In this document: positions 27,168 through 36,084 of the stretch, piece by piece
Position numbering within the stretch: the first letter of the stretch is position 1
How the letters are laid out: each line of letters opens with the position of its first letter
Assembly: GCF_015693305.1 (NCBI RefSeq)
Contig: NZ_CP065138.1
Location: forward strand, 1,860,001 to 1,924,000
Origin: Sphingobium sp. Cam5-1
GTDB taxonomy: Bacteria; Pseudomonadota; Alphaproteobacteria; Sphingomonadales; Sphingomonadaceae
Length of the DNA stretch: 64,000 nt
Direction of reading: 5' to 3'
Notes under the pieces: generated by a model
What the model was told of the DNA's origin: nothing
Seen by the model: the letters and a program-made list of their open reading frames with translations, nothing else
Databases searched by the model: none
Translations under genes and position numbers: made by a program

Positions 27168-27623
27168 ATGACCGATACGAAGCGTTTGAACTGGTCGGAA
27201 ATCGCCCCCGTGGGCGCCAAGGCCCTGTTCGGGGTCCATCATTATGTAACCCAGAAGACGGATCTTCCTGAAGAGCTGATCCATCTCGTCTTCCTACGTG
27301 TGTCGCAAATCAATGGCTGCGCCCATTGCATCGATATGCACACCCGTGACCTGCTCAAAACCATGGCGATCGACAAAGTCGTGCTGGTCCCCGTCTGGGC
27401 CGAGGTGCCGCATCTGTTTTCTGACCAGTATCGAGCAGCGCTGGCCTGGGCTGAGGAAGTGACCAACATCAGCACGACCCATGCTTCGGACGAAGCATAT
27501 GCGGCCGCTGCCGCCGCCTTTGCTGAGAAGGACTTGGTCGATCTCACGCTAGTTATCGCGGCGATGAACGCGTTCAATCGACTGGGCGCGCCATTCCGCC
27601 TGCCCGTCGCCGCGAAGCCATAG
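27168..27623 (+). CDS. Carboxymuconolactone decarboxylase / AhpD-like protein
   Basis: The product is 151 residues of the CMD/AhpD fold. The redox motif CAHCIDMH (CxxC followed by histidine) is present, as in AhpD-like alkylhydroperoxidases. The start at MTDTKR follows GAGGAAAG. It stands divergently from the ECF41 operon and has its own ECF41-type promoter. It therefore probably forms a small peroxide or thiol-stress regulon with the oxidoreductase and sigma factor. Confidence 0.9.
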   Translation: MTDTKRLNWSEIAPVGAKALFGVHHYVTQKTDLPEELIHLVFLRVSQINGCAHCIDMHTRDLLKTMAIDKVVLVPVWAEVPHLFSDQYRAALAWAEEVTNISTTHASDEAYAAAAAAFAEKDLVDLTLVIAAMNAFNRLGAPFRLPVAAKP

Positions 27624-27883
27624 GCTTATGAAAGGGGGAGCATATCTTTGCTCGCCCTTCGACGGCATGCGACCGGACTCAGCCGTTCGCGCCTGATCCG
27701 ATAAACGTCCGGTTCCGCCGGAAGCAATCGATCGCATCGACGAAGCGGACCATCGGCATCGCGCCACTTCTCGCGGTCCAACTGCTCGTTTCGGCTCTCA
27801 GCACAAGCTACTTGTTCAAGTCAGGCAGTCGGTTTGGCGATCGAAAAGCCGCCATGTCCGACAAGCCGCTTGCAAGTACAAGA

Positions 27884-28996
27884 TCACGCGGTTCTGTCCT
27901 CCGCCGCGTCTGCGCTCGCGAGGACCTCCTCCTTGTCCTCGTGGAGGTAAAGGCGGCGCACGATTACGAGCACCACGATGGTCAGCGGCGTAGCCAGCAG
28001 AACCCCGGCGACTCCAAAGAGAATGCCGGCCGCAATGATCCCGAAAATCGTGATCGCTGGTGGCAGGTCCACCATCTTGTTCTGGACGAGCGGCATGATC
28101 AGGCTGCCTTGTACCTGCTGGACAGCCAGCAGCAGGCCCAGCGTCCACAGCCCGGTCGCGGTTCCCTGTCCGAACCCCAGCACCACGGCGGGAACCCCTG
28201 CGATTAGAACGCCAAGGTAGGGCACAAACTCGGCCAGACCCGCCACTAGGCCTATCGCCCAGGCGGCCGGCACGCCAACCAGCCACAGCGCCAAGCCCGT
28301 CGCAACGCCGACGAACAGCATGCCTAGGGCCTGTCCCTTCAACCAGTTTTTCAGCGAGATCGAGATCGCGTCGAGCGTTTCGGCCGACTGACTTCTTGCA
28401 CTGAGCGGGATGAGCCGAAGCAGGCCGGTGGAGTAAAGCGTCGGCTGAGCCGCAAGGTACACGCCGCCCACGAGAACGATCAGCAGCAACGACAGGGCTC
28501 CGCCAACCGCCGCTAGAGCTGTCCTCGCCGCGCTGACTATGGCCTCGCTGCTGGGCGCCAATCCTTGCGCTCGCTCTAAGATGGCCGCGCCGATGGGCAA
28601 GGCCGCAATACGGCCTTGCAGGCCTACCCATGCGGTCGGCAGCCGCTGGGCAAGCTCGCCGAACTCCGCCTGCATCGTGGCGCCGAAGAACGCGAAGGCC
28701 CCACCGATCACTGCGATGAACAGGATGACTGTGACTGCCAAGGCCATGCTGAGTGGCATCCGGACCCTCCCGCGCAGGGCATTGGTTCCGGTCAGCAGGA
28801 TCAGCGAGACCAGGGTGCAAGCGAATAGGAGCAACAGCAGGTCCACGAGCATCCACAGCACGTAGGCCGCAGCGAGCGTTAGGATCACGACGGCTGTCGC
28901 CCGAAAGACCCGCCGTTCAAGACTGTCACGCGCCGGAGGTTGGGGTACTTCGGACTGGGTTACGAGCTCGGATTGTTCGACGAAGTTTGTCATCAA
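27884..28996 (-). CDS. AI-2E family transporter (PerM/YdiK type)
   Basis: The product is 370 residues. Clusters of hydrophobic helices occur near residues 30-80, 90-115, 165-185 and 225-345. The family segments are ISISLKNWLKGQALGMLFVG, LAEFVPYLGVLIAGVPAVVL and NKMVDLPPAITIFGIIAAGI. These permeases are named for autoinducer-2 export, but most have other or unknown substrates. The C-terminus is acidic and cytosolic. It stands alone, with non-coding DNA on both sides. Confidence 0.9.
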   Translation of the reverse strand: MMTNFVEQSELVTQSEVPQPPARDSLERRVFRATAVVILTLAAAYVLWMLVDLLLLLFACTLVSLILLTGTNALRGRVRMPLSMALAVTVILFIAVIGGAFAFFGATMQAEFGELAQRLPTAWVGLQGRIAALPIGAAILERAQGLAPSSEAIVSAARTALAAVGGALSLLLIVLVGGVYLAAQPTLYSTGLLRLIPLSARSQSAETLDAISISLKNWLKGQALGMLFVGVATGLALWLVGVPAAWAIGLVAGLAEFVPYLGVLIAGVPAVVLGFGQGTATGLWTLGLLLAVQQVQGSLIMPLVQNKMVDLPPAITIFGIIAAGILFGVAGVLLATPLTIVVLVIVRRLYLHEDKEEVLASADAAEDRTA

Positions 28997-29672
28997 GCAC
29001 GACCTTAGCCTATCTTAGCGCGTTATCCAGTCTGGCAGGCGCTTTATCCCAGTAGCGACCATTCCGTTCCGGCCAAACTGCGGCCTTTCCTGCGACATCT
29101 CTTCGTGGCTACGTCACAGCGTCTCGGAGAAGCTGAACTTGGGAGCGATCTTAGCGGCTTAGGAATTGCCTAATGAGGGGCAAGAAGGCTACTAGGCCAG
29201 GCTCGCTTGCATGCACCTAAGCTGGCGTCAAAAGGCAGAAGGGCGGCCGACCATCAAGCCGCCATACGACTCAGTTTGGCACTCACGATCAATCCGCGAC
29301 TCGCCTCGTAGTATTAGACGTATCGCCAAGCCATTGTTCCATGCTCCTCCGCACCAGCCTGATTCCAAACCCCGCAGATCGGCTTGCCTCGGGACGCCAC
29401 GAATTCGGGATGCCATTCATTCACGAAAACGGGTTTAGGATCGCCACGTGGGACGTGGTATACTGGCGCATCCCGGCTTCGACTCCGTCCATGGCGGCCG
29501 TGACTGAGAGACTACTCAAACCGAAGTAGGCAGGCTCAACAAGGCTTTCGACGACCTGGCGGCGCCGTAAAGACGCGGGGCAAGCCCCCTGGCTTGTTCA
29601 GTCCACAGAAGGAAACTGCGATTCCTGGAACTCGCTTTTAAATCGAAGCGCTCCTCAACCGGAGGTGAGAAT
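28997..29672. other. Region without a supported gene; contains one copy of the leader motif
   Basis: No protein in this 676-bp stretch is convincing. At 29470-29512 a segment resembles the promoter-proximal part of the leader found before the gene at 35924 (ATCCCGG, then TTCGACTC, and further on GAGAGAC at 29506-29512). It lacks the GCTCCCG part. It may be a decayed copy of that control element. Confidence 0.4.
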
Positions 29673-30089
29673 ATGTCTGATGCGCAAGGAGGGCGCAGGC
29701 GCTTTAGCGCCTTTCGATCGGCAGCTGAAGAAGTAGGGATGGCTGTCAAACGAAACGCGGCAGCAGAAGGCCGTTTAAAATACGTGCTTCAGCAGAAAGC
29801 CGCATCACCAACGGCTTCCCAGAAGCGTGAACAAAGGAATGTCTCAGCAATGAATATTGAAAACACTGATCTGGAACGCCGGGTACTGGCCCATGAACGC
29901 ATTTTACGGGCCTTGATCCGTCATATCGCAGAAGAGCAGCCCGACATTCTGATGCGCCTCAAACAAACGTTCAGCAGAGGTCATGTCTTGGGGGAGGATG
30001 AACAGGATTATGTGTCCACGCAGCAGTATGGTGACCAATTCATCAGGGAGATTGAACTGGCGATAGCGCGACAGGCCGACACAGTATAA
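29673..30089 (+). CDS. Small conserved-looking protein of unknown function
   Basis: The product is 138 residues with a GGAGGTGAG ribosome binding site 5 bases before the ATG. The first 58 residues are basic and glutamine- or alanine-rich. The remainder (IENTDLERRVLAHERILRAL, RHIAEEQPDILMRLKQTF) is a soluble helical domain that also has an internal ATG at 29850. CTCC (29651-29654) can pair with the GGAG of the binding site (29661-29664), as in the leaders of other small genes here. No known domain is recognised. Confidence 0.6.
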   Translation: MSDAQGGRRRFSAFRSAAEEVGMAVKRNAAAEGRLKYVLQQKAASPTASQKREQRNVSAMNIENTDLERRVLAHERILRALIRHIAEEQPDILMRLKQTFSRGHVLGEDEQDYVSTQQYGDQFIREIELAIARQADTV

Positions 30090-30157
30090 AGCCGCGAGGG
30101 CCTGCACTAAAAGCTCGCGCTTTACCGAACATACGGCGGTGCGGGCTCTTCGTTCCC

Positions 30158-30430
30158 CTACCTCGAAATGCCACCGCCCTCGTTCTCCCATTCGTCGAGA
30201 GCAGTGGCGAGTTCATCTCTCCTTCCCCTGCTCCACCAAGGCTGACCGCGCAACTCATTGTCAGCAGCCTTTGCCCGCGAACGCCCGTGGCGTTCGGCCA
30301 GCCAAATCCCGGCAGCGACGATTTTCTCATAGCCGAAGATCGATGCGGCACTGGCTATTCCAGCAGCAGCGCGGATGACATAATCTGCCCATTCGGCATG
30401 TCCCGCCTTGTTTTTAGTATCAATAATCAT
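30158..30430 (-). CDS. Small WENEGG-motif protein (1)
   Basis: The product is 90 residues. The C-terminal part SRGRRDELATALDEWENEGG parallels SRDRKRQLTSAIDSWENEGG in the protein at 35571-35924. The N-terminal part is an amphipathic helix region. Its leader carries the GAGAGA-N5-GCGCTCCCG motif. GCGCTCC can pair over seven positions with GGAGTGC, which contains its ribosome binding site. Function unknown. Confidence 0.65.
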   Translation of the reverse strand: MIIDTKNKAGHAEWADYVIRAAAGIASAASIFGYEKIVAAGIWLAERHGRSRAKAADNELRGQPWWSRGRRDELATALDEWENEGGGISR

Positions 30431-30433
30431 GAT

Positions 30434-30471
30434 GCACTCCGGGTCAGCAAGCGGGAGCGCTCGAGTCTCTC
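30434..30471 (-). promoter_or_regulatory. Leader hairpin hiding the ribosome binding site of the 30158-30430 gene
   Basis: On the minus strand GAGAGA (30466-30471) is followed by GCGCTCC (30454-30460). That pairs with GGAGTGC (30434-30440) across a 13-base loop, with one G-U pair. The GGAG is the ribosome binding site three bases upstream of the ATG side. Related leaders precede the genes at 35924, 49875 and 34283. Confidence 0.55.
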
Positions 30472-30516
30472 AGTCACGGGATGCTTGCGACTAGAACCGG
30501 GTGATGTTTCACCTTA

Positions 30517-30839
30517 TCACAATTGAGCGAACCCGAAGAGTCTTGTTTTACCCGCATTACGTAGAGAGCGGATGGACGTTCCCACCTGGTCGGAAATAGC
30601 CGGTTCAGGGCAAACGCGTAACTCGATATGGCCATCGTAAGACAGATCGCCTCTTCTGTAATAAGAATTCCAAAGAATTTTTTGGTAGCATGATATTAAA
30701 GTGAATAGCAAAAAAGTCGTTTCAGCTCCAAAGGTTAACGATATTTAAGGTCTAGGATAGATTTAAAGCTATCTATTTCAGAAAAACGAGTTCACAACAT
30801 TGGTGCGACCCAGAAGGATTTCAAAAGAATTCTTCTACT
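30517..30839. other. AT-rich intergenic stretch
   Basis: No supported gene. The stretch is much more AT-rich than its surroundings and leads into a perfect terminator hairpin at 30840. A short untranslated RNA starting near 30755 is possible. A TTAACG / TAGATT pair with a 17-base spacing lies near 30736-30764. Confidence 0.35.
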
Positions 30840-30873
30840 GACCCGGCCGTTTTAGGATGGCCGGGTCATTTTT
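30840..30873 (+). terminator. Strong rho-independent terminator without an obvious gene
   Basis: GACCCGGCC (30840-30848) pairs perfectly with GGCCGGGTC (30859-30867) and is followed by ATTTTT. No plus-strand protein gene ends near it, which points to a small RNA ending here. Confidence 0.75.
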
Positions 30874-31149
30874 AGCGGGCATGGCTCTATCCGCCTGCGG
30901 GACCCATCGCCCGGATCTTCCACATGCGGATCCCCTTGCTCATCGTAGCCAGCGTAGACTCACGGAAGATCCCACGGGTTGGGCCTTTACGATCCCGCCG
31001 CTCTGAGGCTCTGTCGTGGGCCAAGCCCATTCCCTCCGTACCAGGCGTACCAATTCGCCAGCATGGGATGAGAGGCGATGGCTGTCACTCGAAATGGAAC
31101 AACATTGATCCAAGCGCCCTGTAGGCAAGTTCAATGACCATCGAAAAGC

Positions 31150-32127
31150 TTATTGGTCCAGCGCGGCGCTGGTGTCAGCCATTGTCGCGCCACGTTCACC
31201 CATCGGCTCTTCCGGCCCAGTAGTCGTGTCGCGCGAGGTCTGCCGCTCAACCTCGGCATTGACTAGAGCCCCAATCAGCATGGCGTATGCGGAAACATAG
31301 AGCCACATGAGAAGGACTACGACAGCGGCAAGCGAACCATAGGTTGCGTCGTAATCCCCAAGCCAGCTTGCATAGAGGCCAAAGCCGAGCGTCGTCAGAA
31401 GCCACAGCAGCGTTGCCAAGCCGGAGCCCAGACTAAGCCATTGCCAGCGTGCATCCGCTCGGTCTGGAGCAAAGCGATACATCGCTCCGAGCGCTAAGCT
31501 GCACAGCGCGGCGGCTATGGTCCAGGTGATTGCCTGCAGGGCCACGGCACCAACGGTTCCAAGGCCTTCTACAAGCCCTTGGGCGAAATTGAGCATCGAT
31601 GCAGCGACGATGCCGATCAAGCCCACGATAACGGCGCCAGCGGCAAGCGCAGCAGCAATCAGAGCCGTCCGGATCAAGGATCGACGGTCCTCCTGCTCAT
31701 AGATGATGTTCAATGATCCGATCATTGCCCCTGAGGCACGGGACGCGCCGTAGATCGAGACCGCCAGTGCCAGAAGAAGGGCGATTCCTTTCTTTTCAGC
31801 TGCGCTTGTGGTGAGCTGCGTTAGCTGTTCGTATATCAGTCGTGCCGCATCGGCTGGCACAAGGTCCACGATAGCACGCATATGCTTGGCGACCGTAGCT
31901 GGATCAGCGACGAGACCGTAGGTCATGACGAGTGAACCGAGAAGAGGAACAAAGGAGAGGAAAGCGTAAAAGGCTACGCCAGCGGAGAGCAGGCTGAGAT
32001 TATGCCGCCCGCTGTTCACCCACGCCCGCTTCAAAATGGGCTTCCAACCGGCCCAAGGGATCTGGCGCGGCGTTTCTGCAAGCGCGCCCTTTTCGGTAGC
32101 ACCTACCTGGTCCCTGGGCCCTGACAT
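31150..32127 (-). CDS. YihY/BrkB family inner membrane protein
   Basis: The product is 325 residues. Family segments are RHNLSLLSAGVAFYAFLSFV, a six-helix core, and LAAVVVLLMWLYVSAYAMLI with GALVNAEVERQ near the C-terminal end of the core. The tail is polar. Members are widespread inner membrane proteins without an established transport substrate. It was once called ribonuclease BN in error. AAAGGATC lies before the ATG. It stands divergently from groEL. Confidence 0.92.
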   Translation of the reverse strand: MSGPRDQVGATEKGALAETPRQIPWAGWKPILKRAWVNSGRHNLSLLSAGVAFYAFLSFVPLLGSLVMTYGLVADPATVAKHMRAIVDLVPADAARLIYEQLTQLTTSAAEKKGIALLLALAVSIYGASRASGAMIGSLNIIYEQEDRRSLIRTALIAAALAAGAVIVGLIGIVAASMLNFAQGLVEGLGTVGAVALQAITWTIAAALCSLALGAMYRFAPDRADARWQWLSLGSGLATLLWLLTTLGFGLYASWLGDYDATYGSLAAVVVLLMWLYVSAYAMLIGALVNAEVERQTSRDTTTGPEEPMGERGATMADTSAALDQ

Positions 32128-32509
32128 CTGCCGATCCTTTCATTGCAGATAGCAGGACTGGCCGGAGCCAGATCAGTTCCTCGACTGGGCGAAAAGACGG
32201 AAGGTATGTCGGCCATCTCATTTTCTTTGGCGGCCAATCGCCTGCCGGCGACCCAGCGGGCGGCGACGCGCCATCTACGGTCATTCAGGCTGCGAGGTGC
32301 GCAACCTGAAAGCTGTCGCGGTATTCGCGTCTCGAGCATGTGAGGTGCTGCTCGGCTGGCAAGCTTGTCAGCGTCCCTGGTAGGGCGCATATGAGGCTAA
32401 TTGGCGCTCTCGCTTCGGGAGTCCCAACTCGCAGATGGTAGCGCTGGCTCCGGCTTGTGAAAGCGACAATATGATCGCGGACCAGCGACAGGAAAGTCGG
32501 GCTTAAGCC
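32128..32509. other. Divergent intergenic region between YihY and groEL
   Basis: This 382-bp stretch must hold the promoters of both genes. I looked for a CIRCE heat-shock operator (TTAGCACTC and its inverted partner) and did not find one. No protein gene is apparent. Confidence 0.4.
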
Positions 32510-34135
32510 ATGACAGCTAAAGACGTACAATTCTCCCAACAGGCCCGCGAGGGCATGGCACGGGGCGTCAACATCCTTGCCGACGCAGTGCGCGTTACAC
32601 TTGGCCCCAAGGGCCGCAACGTTCTGATCAATAAAAGCTACGGAGCGCCCCGGATTACCAAGGATGGCGTGACCGTCGCCAAGGAAATCGAGCTTGCCAA
32701 TAAGTTTGAAAACATGGGCGCGCAAATGATGCGCGCCGTAGCATCCCGAGCGCATGATCACGCTGGAGACGGGACCACCACCGCCACCGTACTCGCGCAG
32801 GCGATCGTTCGAGAGGGTATGAAGGCGGTATCCGCCGGCATCGACCCCATGGATCTCAAGCGCGGCATCGATCTCGCTGTCACCGCCGTGGTGACCGAAC
32901 TCAAGGCGCGATCCAAGCCCGTTGCGAACAACCAGGAGATTGCTCAGGTGGGCATCGTCTCGGCCAATGGCGATGAGGTCGTCGGAAACAGGATCGCCGA
33001 GGCCATGGAAAAGGTGGGCAAGGAGGGCGTGATCACGATCGAGGAGGCCCCCGGGATTGAGTTCGCATTGGATGTGGTCGAAGGCATGCAGTTCGACCGG
33101 GGCTATCTGTCGCCCTATTTTGTCACTGACAGCGAGAAGATGTCGGTCGAGTTAGAGGATCCGTATATCCTAATCCATGAGAAGAAAATGGGGAACGTGC
33201 AGGCGATGCTTCCCGTCCTGGAGGCGGTAGCAAAGGCGCACCGATCGCTTCTTATCGTCGCCGAGGATGTTGAAGGCGATGCGCTCTCGACGTTGGTGGT
33301 CAACAAGTTGCGCGGCGGGCTCAAGGTCGCGGCGGTAAGGGCGCCGGGTTTCGGTGATCGTAGCAAGGCGATGCTCGAAGATCTTGCGATCTTGACGGCG
33401 AGTAACGTTGTGACCGAGGAACTTGGCGTCAAGCTGGAGAATGTCACGCTCGAAATGCTGGGCACCGCAAAGCGTGTGTCGATCTCGAAGGACACGACCA
33501 TGATCGTCTACGGGGCCGGCAGGCCCGACGCCATTCAGGGCCGTGTTGAAACGATCCGACGGCAGATCGAGACTGCGACAAGCGACTATGACCGGGAAAA
33601 GCTGCAGGAGCGGCTCGCTAAGCTGGCCGGGGGCGTTGCCGTCATAAAAGTCGGCGGGGCATCCGAACTCGAAGTCAAGGAGCGGAAGGATCGGGTCGAG
33701 GACGCGCTGCACGCGACGCGGGCAGCGGTCGAAGAGGGTATATTGCCGGGCGGCGGCACCGCCCTGCTTTATGCGTCGAAGGCGCTGGACGCTATCTGTC
33801 CCGTCAATGATAATCAGCGGCGTGGCATCGAAATCGTCCGCCGGGCGCTGCAGGCGCCAGTTCGCCAGATCGCCGAGAATGCAGGTTTTGATGGCGGCGT
33901 GGTCGCCGGTAGACTCCTGGATGGGAAAGACGAGAATCTTGGCTTCAACGCGCAAAGCGACCAATATGAAAATCTTTTCCAATCCGGCATCATCGATCCT
34001 ACCAAGGTTGTGCGAACCGCGTTGCAGGATGCCGCGTCAGTCGCCGGGCTGCTGATCACCACAGAAGCGGCAATTGCTGATCGCATGGAGGGCGGCAGCA
34101 GTGCCGATGGTGCGCATTCAGGCATAGGATTCTAG
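32510..34135 (+). CDS. groEL: GroEL-type chaperonin, accessory copy without groES
   Basis: The product is 541 residues and the family is clear from end to end. It has [14 protein letters not shown], the ATP-binding [11 protein letters not shown] and [27 protein letters not shown] in the apical part, and [10 protein letters not shown] in the C-terminal equatorial part. The usual flexible glycine-methionine repeat tail is missing and replaced by [16 protein letters not shown]. No groES lies next to it, so it probably is a secondary copy that borrows the chromosomal co-chaperonin or has a special role. It sits among stress genes of island B. Confidence 0.93.
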   Translation: MTAKDVQFSQQAREGMARGVNILADAVRVTLGPKGRNVLINKSYGAPRITKDGVTVAKEIELANKFENMGAQMMRAVASRAHDHAGDGTTTATVLAQAIVREGMKAVSAGIDPMDLKRGIDLAVTAVVTELKARSKPVANNQEIAQVGIVSANGDEVVGNRIAEAMEKVGKEGVITIEEAPGIEFALDVVEGMQFDRGYLSPYFVTDSEKMSVELEDPYILIHEKKMGNVQAMLPVLEAVAKAHRSLLIVAEDVEGDALSTLVVNKLRGGLKVAAVRAPGFGDRSKAMLEDLAILTASNVVTEELGVKLENVTLEMLGTAKRVSISKDTTMIVYGAGRPDAIQGRVETIRRQIETATSDYDREKLQERLAKLAGGVAVIKVGGASELEVKERKDRVEDALHATRAAVEEGILPGGGTALLYASKALDAICPVNDNQRRGIEIVRRALQAPVRQIAENAGFDGGVVAGRLLDGKDENLGFNAQSDQYENLFQSGIIDPTKVVRTALQDAASVAGLLITTEAAIADRMEGGSSADGAHSGIGF

Positions 34136-34234
34136 GGCAGCGGCATTTTCCCTCCGTGCTCCGACGAATAGATGCGAGTGATGGAGCGGCCTGTGATATA
34201 ACAGACCATCACCCTGATCGTGCCGCAGGCATAT

Positions 34235-34275
34235 CGTGACAGAGAGACCATCGTGCTCCCGCCTGCAACCGGGAG
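34235..34275 (+). promoter_or_regulatory. Leader motif and hairpin before the 34283/34330 genes
   Basis: CGTGAC (34235-34240), GAGAGA (34242-34247) and GTGCTCCCG (34253-34261) are followed by a hairpin of CTCCCG (34256-34261) with CGGGAG (34270-34275). The GGGAG is placed as ribosome binding site for a GTG at 34283. The first part matches the leaders at 30430, 35924 and 49875. Confidence 0.5.
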
Positions 34276-34282
34276 ATATTCA

Positions 34283-34333
34283 GTGTCTGCTGCCCTAGAC
34301 AGCGCTCTTCTCGATGAGGGAAAGCGATCATGA
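34283..34333 (+). CDS. Possible 16-residue leader peptide coupled to the next gene
   Basis: A GTG seven bases after GGGAG opens a short frame (V/MSAALDSALLDEGKRS). Its TGA overlaps the ATG of the gene at 34330 (ATGA). It could couple translation of that gene to unfolding of the upstream hairpin. The evidence is the spacing and overlap only. Confidence 0.35.
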   Translation: MSAALDSALLDEGKRS

Positions 34334-34701
34334 CCATCCGCACGACACGCAAAACGGCAACGTTCACAGCGCCATTTCAACTGCCGGGGTTCGCAGAACC
34401 GTTGCCAGCAGGTTCCTACGAAGTGGAAACTGACGAAGAGATGCTGGAGGGCAACGGCCATACAGCCTATCATCGGGTCGCTACTACGCTGCGGGTCGAA
34501 AGAGGATCAGTCGTCGAGCATCATCCGATCGATCCGGCGCATCTCGCCGCGGCACTGGAACGCGATCAACGGGCGCGATCCACTGCACTGCCGTCCGCGG
34601 CCGTGACAGAGCAGGCCCCGACATCTGACACTGCACGACCTGGTCGCGCCCGTTGGGTTTCTCTGTGGGTCCGGAATGCTCCGCCGGGCGGAAGCCGGTA
34701 G
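34330..34701 (+). CDS. Small protein of unknown function downstream of groEL
   Basis: The product is 123 residues. The first half is a compact domain (TRKTATFTAPFQLPGFAEPL, PAGSYEVETDEEMLEGN, AYHRVATTLRVE) that I know only as a hypothetical protein type in alphaproteobacteria. The tail is disordered and basic. AGGGAAAG precedes the ATG by 5 bases. Its leader carries the GAGAGA/GCTCCCG element. The next gene begins 7 bases after its stop. Confidence 0.65.
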   Translation: MTIRTTRKTATFTAPFQLPGFAEPLPAGSYEVETDEEMLEGNGHTAYHRVATTLRVERGSVVEHHPIDPAHLAAALERDQRARSTALPSAAVTEQAPTSDTARPGRARWVSLWVRNAPPGGSR

Positions 34702-34708
34702 GCCCGCC

Positions 34709-34999
34709 ATGTCCAACAGCTCAGCCATGTGCAGACGAGAGGCGGCGCACCATCGACAGGTCGCTACCGCATCGCCTCTTGATAAGGTGCGTCAGAGAGC
34801 GCTGAAGGCCGCAAGCGCTTGGGAGACTGAGGCTGTCCAGGCTGAGGCCCGCGAGGCGGGAGCGCCTGTCGCCCTCAGCCCCGAAGACGCAGCGATTGCT
34901 CTGGAATTCCGGTTGGAAGAGGAGGATGAGGCTCGGAGCCGCGCTGGCGATGAGGGAGATAGCCTCCTCACCCCCGGCCGTGGCGAGGAGAAGTTCTGA
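34709..34999 (+). CDS. Small acidic protein of unknown function
   Basis: The product is 96 residues from the ATG at 34709, which follows the previous gene by 7 bases. An upstream in-frame ATG at 34676 would overlap that gene. A helical centre (LDKVRQRALKAASAWETEAV) leads to a highly acidic stretch (FRLEEEDEARSRAGDEGD). No known domain. The partner gene at 34330 is probably co-transcribed. Confidence 0.5.
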   Translation: MSNSSAMCRREAAHHRQVATASPLDKVRQRALKAASAWETEAVQAEAREAGAPVALSPEDAAIALEFRLEEEDEARSRAGDEGDSLLTPGRGEEKF

Positions 35000-35115
35000 T
35001 GAACGGAGAGGTGGAGCAATTTGGCTGGTGGGTGGCCGCACAGCATGGGCGGCCTGCCTGATCGGCCCTGATCGACGAGTTGGCAGGCGCTTTTGAAGCA
35101 CCCGCCCCCCCCAAA

Positions 35116-35244
35116 TCAGCTTTTCAAGGTAACGATGCCGAGCGCACCGGGTTTCTGCGACGGGTTGGAAGCATTCTGCTTTTTGGTTTTCTCCGCCTTT
35201 GGTTTGCGAACTTCACGGTTGGATCTTTTCTGGCTTTTGGCCAT
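35116..35244 (-). CDS. Short highly basic protein (42 residues)
   Basis: ATG at 35244 opens a 42-residue frame reading MAKSQKRSNREVRKPKAEK and ending IVTLKS, with AGAGGAAC just before it. Lysine and arginine make up about a third of the chain. I have seen this basic small protein type in sphingomonads, but its job is unknown to me. Nucleic-acid binding would fit the charge. It is easy to miss because of its size. Confidence 0.65.
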   Translation of the reverse strand: MAKSQKRSNREVRKPKAEKTKKQNASNPSQKPGALGIVTLKS

Positions 35245-35298
35245 GATGTGTTCCTCTGCATTGGACGTCAGATGTAGGGGTTGTACTGCTTCGCTTAT

Positions 35299-35538
35299 TC
35301 AGGTGCGTTTCGGGGAGGCACCCGGTGTCACATTGTTGCTCTTTCTCAAGGCCATGAGGTTGTCGAGCGCACCGTTCAATCGCTGCCTCTCGACCGTAGA
35401 CAGCGCTTCTCCACGTGCTAGTGCGTCGCGGGCAGCATAGAGGAGATTGTGAAGTTCCTGTAGCTTGTCGAGGCCTCCGCCTGGTCCGGGCATCGATCGA
35501 ACCTCGGTACTCGCCAATCCTTTTTGTGTAGCATCCAT
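35299..35538 (-). CDS. Small hypothetical protein, helical
   Basis: The product is at most 79 residues. The core LDKLQELHNLLYAARDALAR, then LSTVERQRLNGALDNLMALR, predicts a helical hairpin. No strong ribosome binding site precedes the first ATG, so a start at the internal MPGPGG is possible. It lies on the minus strand between two other small genes. Confidence 0.5.
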   Translation of the reverse strand: MDATQKGLASTEVRSMPGPGGGLDKLQELHNLLYAARDALARGEALSTVERQRLNGALDNLMALRKSNNVTPGASPKRT

Positions 35539-35570
35539 TTTTCTGCCAATCGCTGTAAAGTTGGGTCAGC

Positions 35571-35924
35571 TCAATTGTTTAGCAATATGATGGCTACTGT
35601 TGCTGCTATCACCATGAGCAGGCCGTTGATTATGGCCGCACGCATCGTGGTATCGTCACGAAATAGATCAGCGCACCATTGCAGCTTAGTGAGCCGGAGA
35701 GGCTTGGGTCTCGATGACGTAGCAACGCCAATTGCCGTTCCACCCTCATTCTCCCAGCTGTCGATCGCCGACGTTAGCTGGCGCTTACGGTCACGCGAAA
35801 TGGCAGCCGCGCTCCGCGATCGTTCTCGCGCGGCTCCAAGGGCGAGCCACCGTCGTTCGGCATTAGCCTGACTGCGGGCCTGGCGAAGTGATAATGATGG
35901 ATTAGAGCTTTCATTTGCGGACAT
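35571..35924 (-). CDS. Small tail-anchored WENEGG-motif protein (2)
   Basis: The product is 117 residues. The WENEGG motif lies near residues 57-62, preceded by SRDRKRQLTSAID as in the protein at 30158. The C-terminal 25 residues (AAIINGLLMVIAATVAIILL) form a membrane anchor. AGGAG sits within a hairpin before the ATG, with GCGCTCC pairing with GGAGTGC. The leader also contains GAGAGA. A membrane-bound regulatory or stress peptide is possible, with no direct evidence. Confidence 0.65.
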   Translation of the reverse strand: MSANESSNPSLSLRQARSQANAERRWLALGAARERSRSAAAISRDRKRQLTSAIDSWENEGGTAIGVATSSRPKPLRLTKLQWCADLFRDDTTMRAAIINGLLMVIAATVAIILLNN

Positions 35925-35927
35925 TGT

Positions 35928-35962
35928 GCACTCCTCGCCAAACGGGAGCGCCTGTGTCTCTC
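35928..35962 (-). promoter_or_regulatory. Leader hairpin hiding the ribosome binding site of the 35571-35924 gene
   Basis: On the minus strand GAGAGA (35957-35962), five bases, then GCGCTCC (35945-35951). That pairs with GGAGTGC (35928-35934) around a 10-base loop. Sequence and structure match the leader at 30434-30471, although the loop bases differ. Confidence 0.55.
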
Positions 35963-36084
35963 AGCCCCGGCCTGTCTGGATGAGTCGAACCGGGATACGT
36001 CACAATAGCACATCGCCATCGGGGACAAGAGTGCTTTCTGTTCGGCATCGGAGTGCAAACGGAACAGCTTGTCCGTTCCAGCCA

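Noticed and set aside
27624..27665. Hairpin after the AhpD-like gene as a terminator
   Set aside because: The stem has a mismatch and no T-run follows, so it is not reported as a feature.
29628..29653. General-stress (EcfG) promoter before the 29673 gene: GGAAC, 17 bases, CGCT
   Set aside because: The -10 lacks the expected CGTT, and other genes of the cluster show no matching pair, so the hit may be chance.
32128..32509. CIRCE/HrcA operator before groEL
   Set aside because: No GCACTC/GAGTGC inverted repeat at CIRCE spacing was found.
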